A stretch of DNA of 64,000 bases from Blastopirellula marina DSM 3645 (GCF_000153105.1 NZ_CH672377.1:1840147-1904146), one strand, 5' to 3'. Counted from the stretch's first letter, positions 18,434 through 27,721 are shown. Numbers and translations: made by a program. The notes: generated by a model from the sequence alone, not told the origin.

Positions 18434-21121
18434 ATGGCGATTCGTAATCTCTCCAAGATCTTTCACCCGCAATCGGTCGCGGTGATCGGAGCTAGCCGTA
18501 CCCTGGGGAGCGTCGGCAATACCGTCATCAAAAATCTGCTCAGCGGCGGATTTCAAGGGACCATCTATCCCATCAATCCCAAGTACGACACGATCGAAGA
18601 CTTGCCGGCGTTCGGCAAGGTCGCCGATCTGCCCGAGACCCCAGATCTAGCGGTGATCTGCATTCCGGCCGCTGGAGTTCCTGGATTGATCGAAGAGATC
18701 GGCGCCAAGGGAACCCGCGGCGTCGTCATCATTTCGGCCGGGTTTCGCGAAACGGGCGCAGCCGGCAGTGAGCTGGAAGATCAGATCCTGGCCGCCGCCG
18801 CCAAGTTTGATGGTCTGCGAATCATCGGCCCCAACTGCCTGGGCGTGATGTCGACGTCGGTTCACCTGAACGCTAGTTTCGCCGCCAGCAGTCCGCTGCC
18901 GGGGCGTGTTGGATTTATCTCGCAGTCGGGCGCGCTCTGCACGTCGGTGCTCGATTGGTCGCTGCAGAAGAACATCGGCTTTTCGCACTTCATCTCGGTC
19001 GGCAATATGCTCGACGTGCAGATCGGCGACTTGATCGACTACATGGCGAACGATCCCCATACCGATTCGATCATCTTGTATGTCGAGTCGATTAGCGAAT
19101 CGCGCGAGTTCATGTCGGCCGCCCGAGCGTTCGCGCGGCAAAAGCCGATCATCGCCTACAAAGCGGGACGTTTCGCCGAGTCGGCCCAAGCCGCCGCGTC
19201 CCATACCGGTGCGCTCGCCGGCGTCGACGCCGTATACGAAGCGGCGTTCAAGCGAGCCGGCATCGTGCGCGTCTTTGACAGCGACAATATGTTCATCTGC
19301 GCCGAGCTGCTCGCCAGCAAAAAGCTGCCGACCGGCGACCGCTTGGCGATTGTCACCAACGCCGGCGGTCCCGGCGTGATGGCGACTGACATGCTGCTCG
19401 AGAAAAACGGTCGCCTGGCGAAGCTCGCGCCGGAGACGACGGCAAAGCTCACGGCGTTTCTTCCCGCCGCCTGGTCGCACAACAACCCGGTCGACGTCTT
19501 GGGCGACGCCGACCCGGCGCGCTATGCTGAAGCGCTGAAGGTCACCTTGGCCGATAAAGAAGTTGACGCCGCACTGGTGATTCTGACTCCTCAGGCAATG
19601 ACTGATCCGATCGGAACCGCGCGAGAAGTCGCTCAGATCGTGCAGAAAAGTCCCAAGCCGGTCCTGTGCGTCTGGATGGGGGGCGAAATGATTCGCGCCG
19701 CAGTCAACCATCTCGATGAGCGCGGAGTGCCGACGTTCACTTCGCCCGAACTGGCCGTTCGCTCTTTCATGCATCTTGTCTCGTATGCGCGTAATCGAGA
19801 GATCTTGTACGAAACGCCGCGCGACATGCCGGTCAAGTTTCCGCTGGATCGCGTCAAGCTGCGAGCTGTCTTCAACACGATCCTCAGCGAAGGTCGCGAA
19901 GTGCTTTCGGAAAGCACCTCCAAGGCGCTGCTGGAAGCGTACGAGATTCCAGTCACCAAGCCGCATGTCGCCTGGTCCAAAAATGACGCGGTGATCCTGG
20001 CCGAACGGCTGGGGTACCCCGTCGTGATGAAGATCTTCTCGCCGCAAATCACGCACAAGACCGATGTCGACGGCGTCAAGCTAAACCTCTCCAACGCCGG
20101 ACGCGTCGAAGCCGCGTTCGATGCGATGATCGCTTCGGCCAAACAGAAACGCCCTGATGCGATGATCGAAGGGGTCACGATCCAAAAGATGATCTCGGTC
20201 CCCAACGCGCACGAACTGATCGTCGGCGCCAAACGAGACGACGTTTTTGGCACGGTATTGATGGTCGGCGCCGGCGGCATCGCGGCCGAGATCTTCCGTG
20301 ACCGTGCGCTCGAACTTCCGCCGGTCAACGAACGCTTGGCGCGGCGGATGCTCGAATCGCTCCGCAGTTGGCCGCTGCTCGAAGGTTATCGCGGCCGCAA
20401 GGGAGTGAACGTCGATCGGCTGATCGAAACGCTGATGCGGATCTCTTATCTGGTCGCCGACTATCCCGAGATCAAAGAGCTCGACATCAATCCGTTGCTG
20501 GCGACCGAAGATGACGTGGTGGCGCTTGACGCGCGGATCATTCTCGATCGCGATGCATTCCTCAATCCGCCGCGCCCTTACTCGCATTTGGCGATTCGTC
20601 CTTATCCGGAAGAACTGACTCGCACCGCTTACTTAAGCGACGGAACCGAGATCTTGCTGCGCGCGGTCAAGCCGGAGGATGAGCCGCTCTGGATCGACCT
20701 GCACAATAACTGCTCGGAACAAACCATTTGGTTCCGCTTCCGCTATCTCTTCAAAGAAACGACGCACGAGATGGCGTCGCGGTTTTGCTATATCGACTAC
20801 GACCGCGAAATGGCGCTGGTCGCCGAGATCCTTGACAACGGCGAGCGCAAACTGATCGGCACGTCGCGCCTGGTCGCCGATCCTGATCGCCGCGAAGCGG
20901 ACTACGGCGTCCTCGTCAGCGACGCCTACCAAGGGCGCGGACTCGGCTCGATCCTGACCAACTACTCGATCAAGATCTGCAAAGACTGGGGGATGAAAGA
21001 AATGGTCGCCGAAACGACCCCCGACAATAACCGCATGATCGAGATCTTCCGGAAGTGGAAGTTTGAACTGGACTTTAAGACCGCGGATGATGCGGTGTTG
21101 GCGCGAAAGTTGATTACTTAG
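18434..21121 (+). CDS. Pat-type protein: ADP-forming acyl-CoA synthetase domains fused to GNAT acetyltransferase
   Basis: The 895-residue protein has a CoA-binding Rossmann domain (VAVIGASRTLGSVGN), succinyl-CoA ligase-like domains with IGPNCLG, FISQSGAL and SHTGALAG, an ATP-grasp domain (residues about 490-700, with VVMKIFSPQITHKTDVDGV and ELDINPL), and a C-terminal GNAT (about 725-890, with AYQGRGLGSILT). This is the layout of Pat/PatZ, which acetylates lysines, notably in acetyl-CoA synthetase. The histidine in SHTGALAG, which carries phosphate in true ADP-forming ligases, is retained; I recall it being replaced in enteric Pat proteins. So ligase activity may persist. ATG 18434 was chosen. 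Confidence 0.9.
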   Translation: MAIRNLSKIFHPQSVAVIGASRTLGSVGNTVIKNLLSGGFQGTIYPINPKYDTIEDLPAFGKVADLPETPDLAVICIPAAGVPGLIEEIGAKGTRGVVIISAGFRETGAAGSELEDQILAAAAKFDGLRIIGPNCLGVMSTSVHLNASFAASSPLPGRVGFISQSGALCTSVLDWSLQKNIGFSHFISVGNMLDVQIGDLIDYMANDPHTDSIILYVESISESREFMSAARAFARQKPIIAYKAGRFAESAQAAASHTGALAGVDAVYEAAFKRAGIVRVFDSDNMFICAELLASKKLPTGDRLAIVTNAGGPGVMATDMLLEKNGRLAKLAPETTAKLTAFLPAAWSHNNPVDVLGDADPARYAEALKVTLADKEVDAALVILTPQAMTDPIGTAREVAQIVQKSPKPVLCVWMGGEMIRAAVNHLDERGVPTFTSPELAVRSFMHLVSYARNREILYETPRDMPVKFPLDRVKLRAVFNTILSEGREVLSESTSKALLEAYEIPVTKPHVAWSKNDAVILAERLGYPVVMKIFSPQITHKTDVDGVKLNLSNAGRVEAAFDAMIASAKQKRPDAMIEGVTIQKMISVPNAHELIVGAKRDDVFGTVLMVGAGGIAAEIFRDRALELPPVNERLARRMLESLRSWPLLEGYRGRKGVNVDRLIETLMRISYLVADYPEIKELDINPLLATEDDVVALDARIILDRDAFLNPPRPYSHLAIRPYPEELTRTAYLSDGTEILLRAVKPEDEPLWIDLHNNCSEQTIWFRFRYLFKETTHEMASRFCYIDYDREMALVAEILDNGERKLIGTSRLVADPDRREADYGVLVSDAYQGRGLGSILTNYSIKICKDWGMKEMVAETTPDNNRMIEIFRKWKFELDFKTADDAVLARKLIT

Positions 21122-21668
21122 TCCGACATCCTGCGCGCGGCGCCATGCTCTTTTCGCGAAGACGCGGGAAGAGCATGGCGCTAAAAGCGCCGCTTTATTC
21201 GGACAATGCCATTTAAACCTCCCCCCAATTTTGCCTCGTCATTCGCGTAACCCGCAATCCGCAGATTCGTCTCATTCTTGGGGGCGCAGCTTGTCGAGTA
21301 TCGCTTTACGGGAAGATCCGATATCCGCACCGCGGCTAGCTGATTGCAATTCCTATGGGCAGGTTTTTGCCTGAATTCAAGCAGTTGCGCAGCGAGTCAC
21401 GCCCGAAAATGGTTGCAGTGCAGAGCAAGCGGCCTTCCTGATAACTTGGCATATCGTTTGCGTCCTTCGTCCCGCGAAGAATTCGACTCGGCCCGTTGGT
21501 AGCAAACGCGTGCGGCAATGCAGATCCTGTCAGGAACTTAACGATAGGATCTCTTGACATGGTTTGCGGCCTATTCGCTACACTGAAGATGGCAAATTGG
21601 CCCAGCGCCCTGCTCGATTTCCTCTCCGTCCTTCATCACGAAACACAGTGCTCAACTTGCAAAATCGC
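21122..21668. other. Intergenic region with a strong hairpin, no gene seen
   Basis: No supported coding sequence lies here. The left part holds the hairpin at 21140-21181. The rest is probably the leader of the gene at 21669; no clear promoter was recognised. Confidence 0.55.
21140..21181. repeat. Perfect 13-bp inverted repeat, hairpin after the Pat-type gene
   Basis: Arms GCGCCATGCTCTT (21140-21152) and AAGAGCATGGCGC (21169-21181) are perfect complements around a 16-nt loop. The hairpin starts 18 nt after the stop codon, but no T-tract follows on either strand. It is therefore more likely a repeat element or an RNA-stabilising structure than a classic terminator. Confidence 0.7.
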
Positions 21669-23117
21669 ATGATCGAATCGTCAGCTATCAAGTCTGTTGA
21701 AACTCGCCAGAAGGCGCTTAGCGTCAACCTCGATGCGCGACGCTACGGCACCTTCGCCGAAATCGGCGCAGGGCAGGAAGTGGTTCGTTGGTTCTTCCGA
21801 GCCGGGGCCGCTTCCGGCACGATTGCCAAAAGCATGTCCGCCTACGATATGCAAGTTAGCGACGCGATCTACGGACGCGCCGGCCGCTATGTCTGTCGCG
21901 AGCGTTTGCAGGCCATGCTGGATCAAGAGCATCAGCTCAATCTGGACCGACTGACCGAGATTCGCGGCGAAACCAGCACCTTCTTCGCATTCGCTGATAC
22001 GGTCGCCGCCCGCGGCTATAAAGGGGGAAGCGAGTGTCACGGCTGGATGGGAATCAAATTTCAGGCCCACCCGCGTGACGAAGATAGCCAGGTGATCATC
22101 CATGTGCGGATGCTCGATAACGAGACCGCGCTGCAACAAGAAGCGCTCGGCATCGTCGGGGTAAATCTCGTTTACGGTGCGTTCGCCTTCAATCACGAAC
22201 CAGAATTGTTGGTCGATTCGCTGCTCGACGGTTTGACGACCTCGCGTATTGAGATCGACATGATCGAGTTCTCAGGGATTGCGTTTCGCCGCGTCGACAA
22301 TCGCTTGATGAGTTTGAAGCTGGTCGAGTTGGGTCTCAGCGGCGCAGCGATGTTCGCCGCCAACGGCGAAGTGCTGCAACCTTCTGAGTTCCTCTACCGC
22401 AAGCCGATCCTAGTCGAACGCGGCAGCTTCCGCCCGGTCTGCAATGTCAACCTTGACATGCTGCAGTGCGCCCATGAAAAATTCTCGGAACTTCCCGCCG
22501 TCAAAGGGAAAGAAGTGGCGCAGATCATGGAGATCACCATGCGGAACCTCAAAGCCCAAGGCGAAATCGATCGCCGCGACTTTCTGGCCCGCGTCGACAT
22601 CATGGCCTCTTGCGGAATGAATGTTCTGATCTCGGACTATTTTGAATACTATCGCTTGGCCGCTTACCTTTCGCAGTGCACCAAAGAAAAAATCGCGATC
22701 ACGATGGGCGCCGGCAGCCTCCGTGAACTCTTCGACGAAAAGTATTACACCGAACTAGCCGGCGGCATTCTCGAATCGTTCGGACGCTTGTTCAAAAATG
22801 ATCTGAAGATCTTCTGTTATCCGTTGCTCGACAACAAAACAGGCGAACTGACCACCTGCGAAAACCTGGAAATCAAACCAGAACTGCAGCCGCTGTACGG
22901 TTACCTGCTAGGACGCGGAGGGATCAATAACCTCGACAACTACGACAAAGAGTGCTTGGGGATCTTCTCTCGCGATGTCTTACGCAAGATCGGCGAGTGC
23001 GATCTCAGCTGGGAAAGAATGGTCCCGCCGTCGGTCGCTCGCGTGATCAAAGACCGCAAGTTCTTCGACTATCACTGCCCCGAAGACGAGAACTGCGCGA
23101 TTCCCACAAATAAATAA
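21669..23117 (+). CDS. Conserved protein of unknown function
   Basis: The product is about 482 residues, soluble, with no signal peptide or membrane helix. Sequence such as GGSECHGWMGIKFQ, DNETALQQEALGIVGVNL, DMIEFSGIAFRRVDNR and LLGRGGINNLDNYD looks highly constrained. My recollection is that homologues in other phyla carry inconsistent names (TonB-box or nicotinate-nucleotide-related), which are not reliable. I cannot assign a reaction. ATG 21669 begins MIESSAIKSVETRQKAL and lacks a clear Shine-Dalgarno; GTG 21648 is an alternative. The gene has its own terminator and is probably monocistronic. Confidence 0.75.
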   Translation: MIESSAIKSVETRQKALSVNLDARRYGTFAEIGAGQEVVRWFFRAGAASGTIAKSMSAYDMQVSDAIYGRAGRYVCRERLQAMLDQEHQLNLDRLTEIRGETSTFFAFADTVAARGYKGGSECHGWMGIKFQAHPRDEDSQVIIHVRMLDNETALQQEALGIVGVNLVYGAFAFNHEPELLVDSLLDGLTTSRIEIDMIEFSGIAFRRVDNRLMSLKLVELGLSGAAMFAANGEVLQPSEFLYRKPILVERGSFRPVCNVNLDMLQCAHEKFSELPAVKGKEVAQIMEITMRNLKAQGEIDRRDFLARVDIMASCGMNVLISDYFEYYRLAAYLSQCTKEKIAITMGAGSLRELFDEKYYTELAGGILESFGRLFKNDLKIFCYPLLDNKTGELTTCENLEIKPELQPLYGYLLGRGGINNLDNYDKECLGIFSRDVLRKIGECDLSWERMVPPSVARVIKDRKFFDYHCPEDENCAIPTNK

Positions 23118-23154
23118 CGACTGCAGCGAAAGATCCCTGCGGCCGCGTCGATTC

Positions 23155-23192
23155 AGCGTTCCTCGTCTCCCAAGACCAGGAACGCTTTTTTT
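23155..23192 (+). terminator. Rho-independent terminator
   Basis: AGCGTTCCT and AGGAACGCT form a perfect 9-bp stem around a 14-nt loop, followed by seven or eight T. It lies 38 nt after the stop of the gene at 21669-23117. Confidence 0.93.
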
Positions 23193-23253
23193 ATGGGTAC
23201 GCGGATTCGCTAAGTAAGTTCCATGCGCGGCGGATTGGTCCCCCCAGACAATT

Positions 23254-24363
23254 CTATTCGGATGCGACCGAAGGCAATTCGACGGGAACCTTATCGTAAA
23301 ATGAAATCGTCGCCTTCAACTGATCTGCAAACGAATAGATATCGTTGACGCTTTGAATCGCATGCCGAGTCATATTCTTGCTGCCATCGAAGATGCCCAA
23401 ATACTTTGTGCCGCCGTTGAACAACAAGCGGCAGATTGGCTTACGATTGTTGTCATCCAGAAGAACTCCGCAATAACTTTGCGTATCGCGAATAAAGATT
23501 CGTGATGGCTTAACGATCTCGCGCAGAATTGACTTCACGACATGGTAACCTTCGAGTTCATCTTCGGTCGTCTCGATTTCCTTGTCACCAGTCGCTTTAG
23601 CTGCCTCGTGATCGCCCTCGTCTAATTCGTTGGAGTATGAAGTTCCTGTCTCATTTGCGAGCGCCGTCTTGAGCCGTTTGTTAATCATCTCGCTCACAAA
23701 TTCTTGAAAAGCCTGCTTGGTAATGATCGCAAACTGTTCTCGCGTTGATTGCGTAAGCCGACCGTCATAGACTCGCGAAGCGAAAAGTTTGACGAAGTCT
23801 TCGGAAGGATTTGTCCACTCCTCAATGAGAATTCGTTTGATTCCCTTTGTGTATTTGAGATCGCTTGCAGTTGAGAGAATATCTTCGATGTCAAAACTCT
23901 CTTTCGTGAACTTCTTGAGTTCACGAACCGTCTTTTCACTAATATCGGTTATGCGAAACTCTAGAAATGGACGTGCATCCATTTTGTTGGGGGCATCCAA
24001 GTCAGAGTAAATTTGATAGTGAATGCCATCCGTGAGTACGCCGAACCGAGCGTCAGTAACGGAAAAGTAGCGATATAGTTGCGACGGCGTAATTTTTTCC
24101 AAGTTCGTTCCGATCATTTTGCACTCGAACAACATGATCGGCTTGCTGTCGCTCATAATCGCATAATCGACCTTTTCTCCTTTTTTGGTTCCGACATCTG
24201 CCGTAAATTCCGGCACTACTTCGAGAGGATTGAAAACGTCATATCCAAGAGCGTGAATCAGCGGCATTACCAACGCATTTTTTGTCGCTTCTTCAGTCGT
24301 CAACTGCCCGGTCATCTTTTCTGCCCGTGCAGCCAATTCTCGAACTTTATCGACTAGATCCAT
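23254..24363 (-). CDS. Stand-alone protein with HsdR-N-like PD-(D/E)XK nuclease domain
   Basis: The 369-residue protein resembles the N-terminal nuclease domain of type I restriction HsdR subunits. The core reads KVDYAIM, then PIMLFECKM (the E-x-K of the PD-(D/E)XK site, near residues 66-83), then a QLYRYF motif like the QxxxY element. There is no helicase domain and no neighbouring HsdM or HsdS. The C-terminal third (with GYHVVKSILREIV and DDNNRKPICRLLFN) looks like a separate small domain seen in stand-alone members. The gene is visibly poorer in GC than its neighbours and so was probably acquired. It may be a defence or repair nuclease. ATG 24363 was used. Confidence 0.8.
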   Translation of the reverse strand: MDLVDKVRELAARAEKMTGQLTTEEATKNALVMPLIHALGYDVFNPLEVVPEFTADVGTKKGEKVDYAIMSDSKPIMLFECKMIGTNLEKITPSQLYRYFSVTDARFGVLTDGIHYQIYSDLDAPNKMDARPFLEFRITDISEKTVRELKKFTKESFDIEDILSTASDLKYTKGIKRILIEEWTNPSEDFVKLFASRVYDGRLTQSTREQFAIITKQAFQEFVSEMINKRLKTALANETGTSYSNELDEGDHEAAKATGDKEIETTEDELEGYHVVKSILREIVKPSRIFIRDTQSYCGVLLDDNNRKPICRLLFNGGTKYLGIFDGSKNMTRHAIQSVNDIYSFADQLKATISFYDKVPVELPSVASE

Positions 24364-24530
24364 GGTATCGCCCCTGATCAGATGTTGATGTGATGCGCCG
24401 TTGAATCTACCAAAGTTTTTACACGATTCAATTACTTACCTAAAAACTTCGATTGCAAACGCCTACAAGTGCACAAGTTCGCGGTGAGTATTCTCACTGA
24501 CTGAAATACCAAATTGTCTGCGAGACCCCC

Positions 24531-24617
24531 ATGACTGATAAAGTTCGCGCCTTTCTCTCTGATACCGATGACTACCGTATCGCTTTCGAAACCTGGCCAA
24601 CACCGACCAGAAGGTGA
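24531..24617 (+). other. N-terminal fragment of the methyltransferase, out of frame with the rest
   Basis: ATG 24531 opens a 28-codon frame (MTDKVRAFLSDTDDYRIAFE) that ends at TGA 24615-24617. Sequence in the next frame (LANTDQKVKARAWIDAQ) continues it naturally if one base is added near 24589-24595. It looks like the missing 5-prime end of the methyltransferase gene. Confidence 0.6.
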
Positions 24618-25285
24618 AAGCGCGGGCCTGGATCGACGCGCAGATCCGGCAGCTGGCCGATACGCAATTGCTGGTCGACGCCGGGGCCGGCAACGGGGAG
24701 CTAACCAAGTATCTCGACGATCGCTTCGAGTCGGTGATCGCGATTGATCCGAATCCTTATTTGCTCGAAGACTTGAAAGTCGATTGTCCCGCCGCGCAGA
24801 CGATCGCAGGCGGCATCTTAGATGCGGACGTTGCGGCGCAATCGGCGAGCCTGGTCGTTTGCTCGCATGTCTTCTATTACATTCCGCCGGCAAGCTGGCT
24901 CGACAATCTGGCGAAAATCGCCTCTTGGATTCGCCCCGGCGGACGTGCGTGGATCATTCTGCAATGCCCTGATACCGATTGCATGCAGATGCGGCGTTTC
25001 TTCCAGGAGCAGACCTTTTCGCTCCATCCGCTGTGCGAATCATTTGTCGCCCAACAGGGGAACGAGTTCACCGCGACGATGCATTCGATCGACAGCTTTA
25101 TCACTACGAAAAATCTCAAAGACGCCTACGCTGTCGCCGAGTTCATGCTTAACATGCTGCCGCTGATCTCACCGCCCCTGCGGGTCGATCTCGAAAATTA
25201 TGTCGAACAGTATTTTGCGGTGTCGCCGACGAGCTATCGGTTTTCTTGCACGCAGAATGTGCTGGAGCTGACGCGGAAGGGTTGA
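24614..25285 (+). CDS. Class I SAM-dependent methyltransferase, apparently 5-prime frameshifted
   Basis: The 223-residue readable part has SAM motif I as LLVDAGAGNGELT near residue 20, an acidic motif II (VIAIDPN), a motif IV region (SLVVCSHVFYYIPP) and a motif with WIRPGGRAWIIL. The substrate is unknown. GTG 24614 could serve as a start because it overlaps the TGA of the upstream fragment as GTGA. However, the upstream 28 codons look like the true N-terminus joined by a one-base deletion. Either the gene is damaged, the sequence has an error, or the two parts are coupled. The AAA gene follows 115 nt later. Confidence 0.75.
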   Translation: MKARAWIDAQIRQLADTQLLVDAGAGNGELTKYLDDRFESVIAIDPNPYLLEDLKVDCPAAQTIAGGILDADVAAQSASLVVCSHVFYYIPPASWLDNLAKIASWIRPGGRAWIILQCPDTDCMQMRRFFQEQTFSLHPLCESFVAQQGNEFTATMHSIDSFITTKNLKDAYAVAEFMLNMLPLISPPLRVDLENYVEQYFAVSPTSYRFSCTQNVLELTRKG

Positions 25286-25399
25286 TGCAAGAGGGGAACG
25301 AATTTCAAATCGCTCTGCTCTGGATCGCTTCGCAGTCGCGCGCCAAACAACTACAATGGCGATATCTCCATCCCCTTCGTCGCGACTACCAACAACTGC

Positions 25400-27211
25400 A
25401 TGCTCGATTCCTGGAAACAAATTGACGACGACTTCAATCGTCTCATCCGCTCATTAACGGCCGCACTGAGCGATCCGCAGGTCGAGAAAATCGTCGGCCT
25501 GGCGATGGAAGCGCAAGGGACCCAATGGACCGAGCTCACGCAGTCGTTTCGCGGCTTGCCGACCTTTCCACAAAACGTCGTGCGGGTAGGACTGGCCAGC
25601 GACATCTTGACCATCATGTCGTCGGCCGTCGTCTCGGACGGACAGATTGACGACGACGAAATGCAGACCGCGTTCGATTTGTCGCGGTACCTGGTCCTGT
25701 ATCTCTCGGCGCTTGAGCGTTATCGGTCCTACGCTAACCTGACCTACGACGACGTTCGCCCGTTCATGGAAACGTTCCAGCAAGACCGTCTGCCATTTGG
25801 CGGCCGCGGCGATGGGCCGACGTTTCTGCTGAGCGCCAAGCTGACGCTGGCCGTCGCCAGCGCTACCGGCGATCGCTCGCACATGCAGACGTTTGAGCGA
25901 ATTATCCAAACGATTTTGAGCCTGGTCTTTGGCGGGATTCCCCGTTGCCCGGCCGAAGTTGAATTTATCGCCAAGATCGAAAAGATATTCGCCGCGCTGC
26001 AAGGGGTGAAAATCACGACCAAGTCAGGCGCGAACTCCACGACCACAACTACATCTTGGGTCACCAGCGGCAAGTCGAGCGTCGATGAGGGCTTCGCCAA
26101 ACTGATCCCTGAAAAGTCGGGAGCGCCGACGACCGAAAATTCGCTGACGCCGGAAGCGTCGCTGCAAGCGGCGATGAGCGAGCTGGACGCACTAGTCGGA
26201 TTGCCCGGCGTCAAAGCCGAAGTGAAACGGTTGACGGCGTTTCTGAAAATTCAACAACAACGCCGCAAGTATGGGCTGCGGACCTCGACGCAGACGCTGC
26301 ACTTTGTCTTCACAGGCAACCCCGGTACCGGCAAAACGACGGTGGCCCGCATCGTCGGCAAGATCTTGTACGGCTTTGAACTGCTGAAGTCGACTAACGT
26401 GGTCGAATGCAGTCGCGCCGACCTGGTGGGCGGCTACGTCGGCCAAACGGCGATGAAGACGCAGAAGAAAATTGAGTCCGCCCTGGACGGCGTGCTGTTT
26501 ATCGACGAGGCGTACACCTTGTCGAGCGGCGCCCGCCACGAGCGCGGCGATACGTTTGGCTCAGAGGCGATCAACACGCTGCTGAAGATGATGGAAGATC
26601 ATCGCGAGCGTTTGGTGGTGATCGTCGCCGGCTATCCCCAGCTGATGCAGGAGTTTATCGAAACCAACCCCGGCCTACAGAGCCGCTTTACGCGCTACCT
26701 AGATTTTGCCGATTTTGGCGTGGCCGATTTGTGCCGCATCTTCGAGAAGTTTTGCACCGACGGCGAGTATGTTTTATCGCCCGAGTCCCGCGCGCTGGCC
26801 AGCATCTTATTTACGCTCGCCTACGACCAGCGCGATGAGCGGTTCGGCAACGCTCGCTTTATTCGCAACGTGTTTGAGCAAGCGATTGGCCTGCATTCAG
26901 AACGAGTTCATCAACTGCCGCCCGAGCAGATCACCCGCGAAGTTTTGATGCGGCTCGACGGCGACGACATCGCGTTTGATACGCAACGCGCGTTCGACCG
27001 CACGCAATTCGATCTTGCGGCCGCTCGTTGGCGCGGCGAGTGTGATCAGTGCCAAACCTCCAGCAGTTGTCGGCTGGAGTACCTGGGCCAACGCGTCACC
27101 TGCCGCAAGTGCCAGAACGCATTCATCTTTCCCTGGTGGAACTTGGTCGCCGATACGATCCCCGGCGTGCCCGGCGGTTGGCAGCCAAGTTCCAGCGAAG
27201 AGCGCCTCTAA
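25400..27211 (+). CDS. CbbX/SpoVK-like AAA+ ATPase with TerB-like N-terminus and C-terminal zinc ribbon
   Basis: The 603-residue protein has a helical N-terminal region (about 1-200) with an acidic VVSDGQIDDDEM stretch like TerB domains, a linker, and an AAA+ domain of the CbbX/SpoVK/EccA group. Motifs are Walker A GNPGTGKTT near 306-314, GGYVGQTA pore-loop region, Walker B VLFIDEAYTL near 365, an arginine-finger segment LQSRFTRY, and sensor 2 near GNARFIRN. The last 60 residues hold CDQC and CRKCQNAF, a probable zinc ribbon. Relatives remodel Rubisco or assist type VII secretion; the target here is unknown. ATG 25400 lacks a good Shine-Dalgarno but fits the upstream boundary. Confidence 0.87.
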   Translation: MLDSWKQIDDDFNRLIRSLTAALSDPQVEKIVGLAMEAQGTQWTELTQSFRGLPTFPQNVVRVGLASDILTIMSSAVVSDGQIDDDEMQTAFDLSRYLVLYLSALERYRSYANLTYDDVRPFMETFQQDRLPFGGRGDGPTFLLSAKLTLAVASATGDRSHMQTFERIIQTILSLVFGGIPRCPAEVEFIAKIEKIFAALQGVKITTKSGANSTTTTTSWVTSGKSSVDEGFAKLIPEKSGAPTTENSLTPEASLQAAMSELDALVGLPGVKAEVKRLTAFLKIQQQRRKYGLRTSTQTLHFVFTGNPGTGKTTVARIVGKILYGFELLKSTNVVECSRADLVGGYVGQTAMKTQKKIESALDGVLFIDEAYTLSSGARHERGDTFGSEAINTLLKMMEDHRERLVVIVAGYPQLMQEFIETNPGLQSRFTRYLDFADFGVADLCRIFEKFCTDGEYVLSPESRALASILFTLAYDQRDERFGNARFIRNVFEQAIGLHSERVHQLPPEQITREVLMRLDGDDIAFDTQRAFDRTQFDLAAARWRGECDQCQTSSSCRLEYLGQRVTCRKCQNAFIFPWWNLVADTIPGVPGGWQPSSSEERL

Positions 27212-27268
27212 AGCGAATCGGACGCATGTGATCGCGGAGGGCGAACCGGTCCAACCTCCGCCGAAACA

Positions 27269-27721
27269 TCATCGGTTTTGCGTAAGTTCTTGCTTCAACA
27301 TGTCCAAGAATTCTTCCCGCACGTTCGTGGGAATCGCGGTTGTCGCTGCAACTTGCGCCAGCACCTTCGCTTGGATGTCGGCGTCGCTCCCCAGTGACTC
27401 GATATGACGAATTTTCACCGCACAGTCGGCGACAATCCCTTCCATGCTGTCTGGATCAATGCGGTCATCTTCTTCATCACTACCAGGGTCCAGCGAACGG
27501 CTTTTTTTGAGTCGAGCGGCATTGGACGCCGCAACCCTCGCGGAGATCGGACGGACCCGTTTCAACCGATCAATTGTTTCCTCGGCGAGCGATTCGCCGG
27601 AGTACTGAAACTCAAGCGATCGAGCTTCAATCGCGGTCTTTGGACTCTCGCAGCCCAAGACGCCAGCCAGACAACCGCAGCAAGCCGCCAAGATCAGTCT
27701 TTGCAAATTCAATTTATCCAT
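27269..27721 (-). CDS. Small putative lipoprotein
   Basis: The 150-residue protein has a lipoprotein-type leader (LILAACCGCLAGVLGCES, lipidation at the Cys of VLGC) followed by a soluble, charged domain with a Glu/Asp-rich middle (GSDEEDDRIDPDS). I recognise no family. It is convergent with the AAA gene and lies downstream of, and in the same direction as, the DUF1559 gene at 27809-28915, so the two may share a transcript, as is common for DUF1559 genes. Confidence 0.7.
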   Translation of the reverse strand: MDKLNLQRLILAACCGCLAGVLGCESPKTAIEARSLEFQYSGESLAEETIDRLKRVRPISARVAASNAARLKKSRSLDPGSDEEDDRIDPDSMEGIVADCAVKIRHIESLGSDADIQAKVLAQVAATTAIPTNVREEFLDMLKQELTQNR

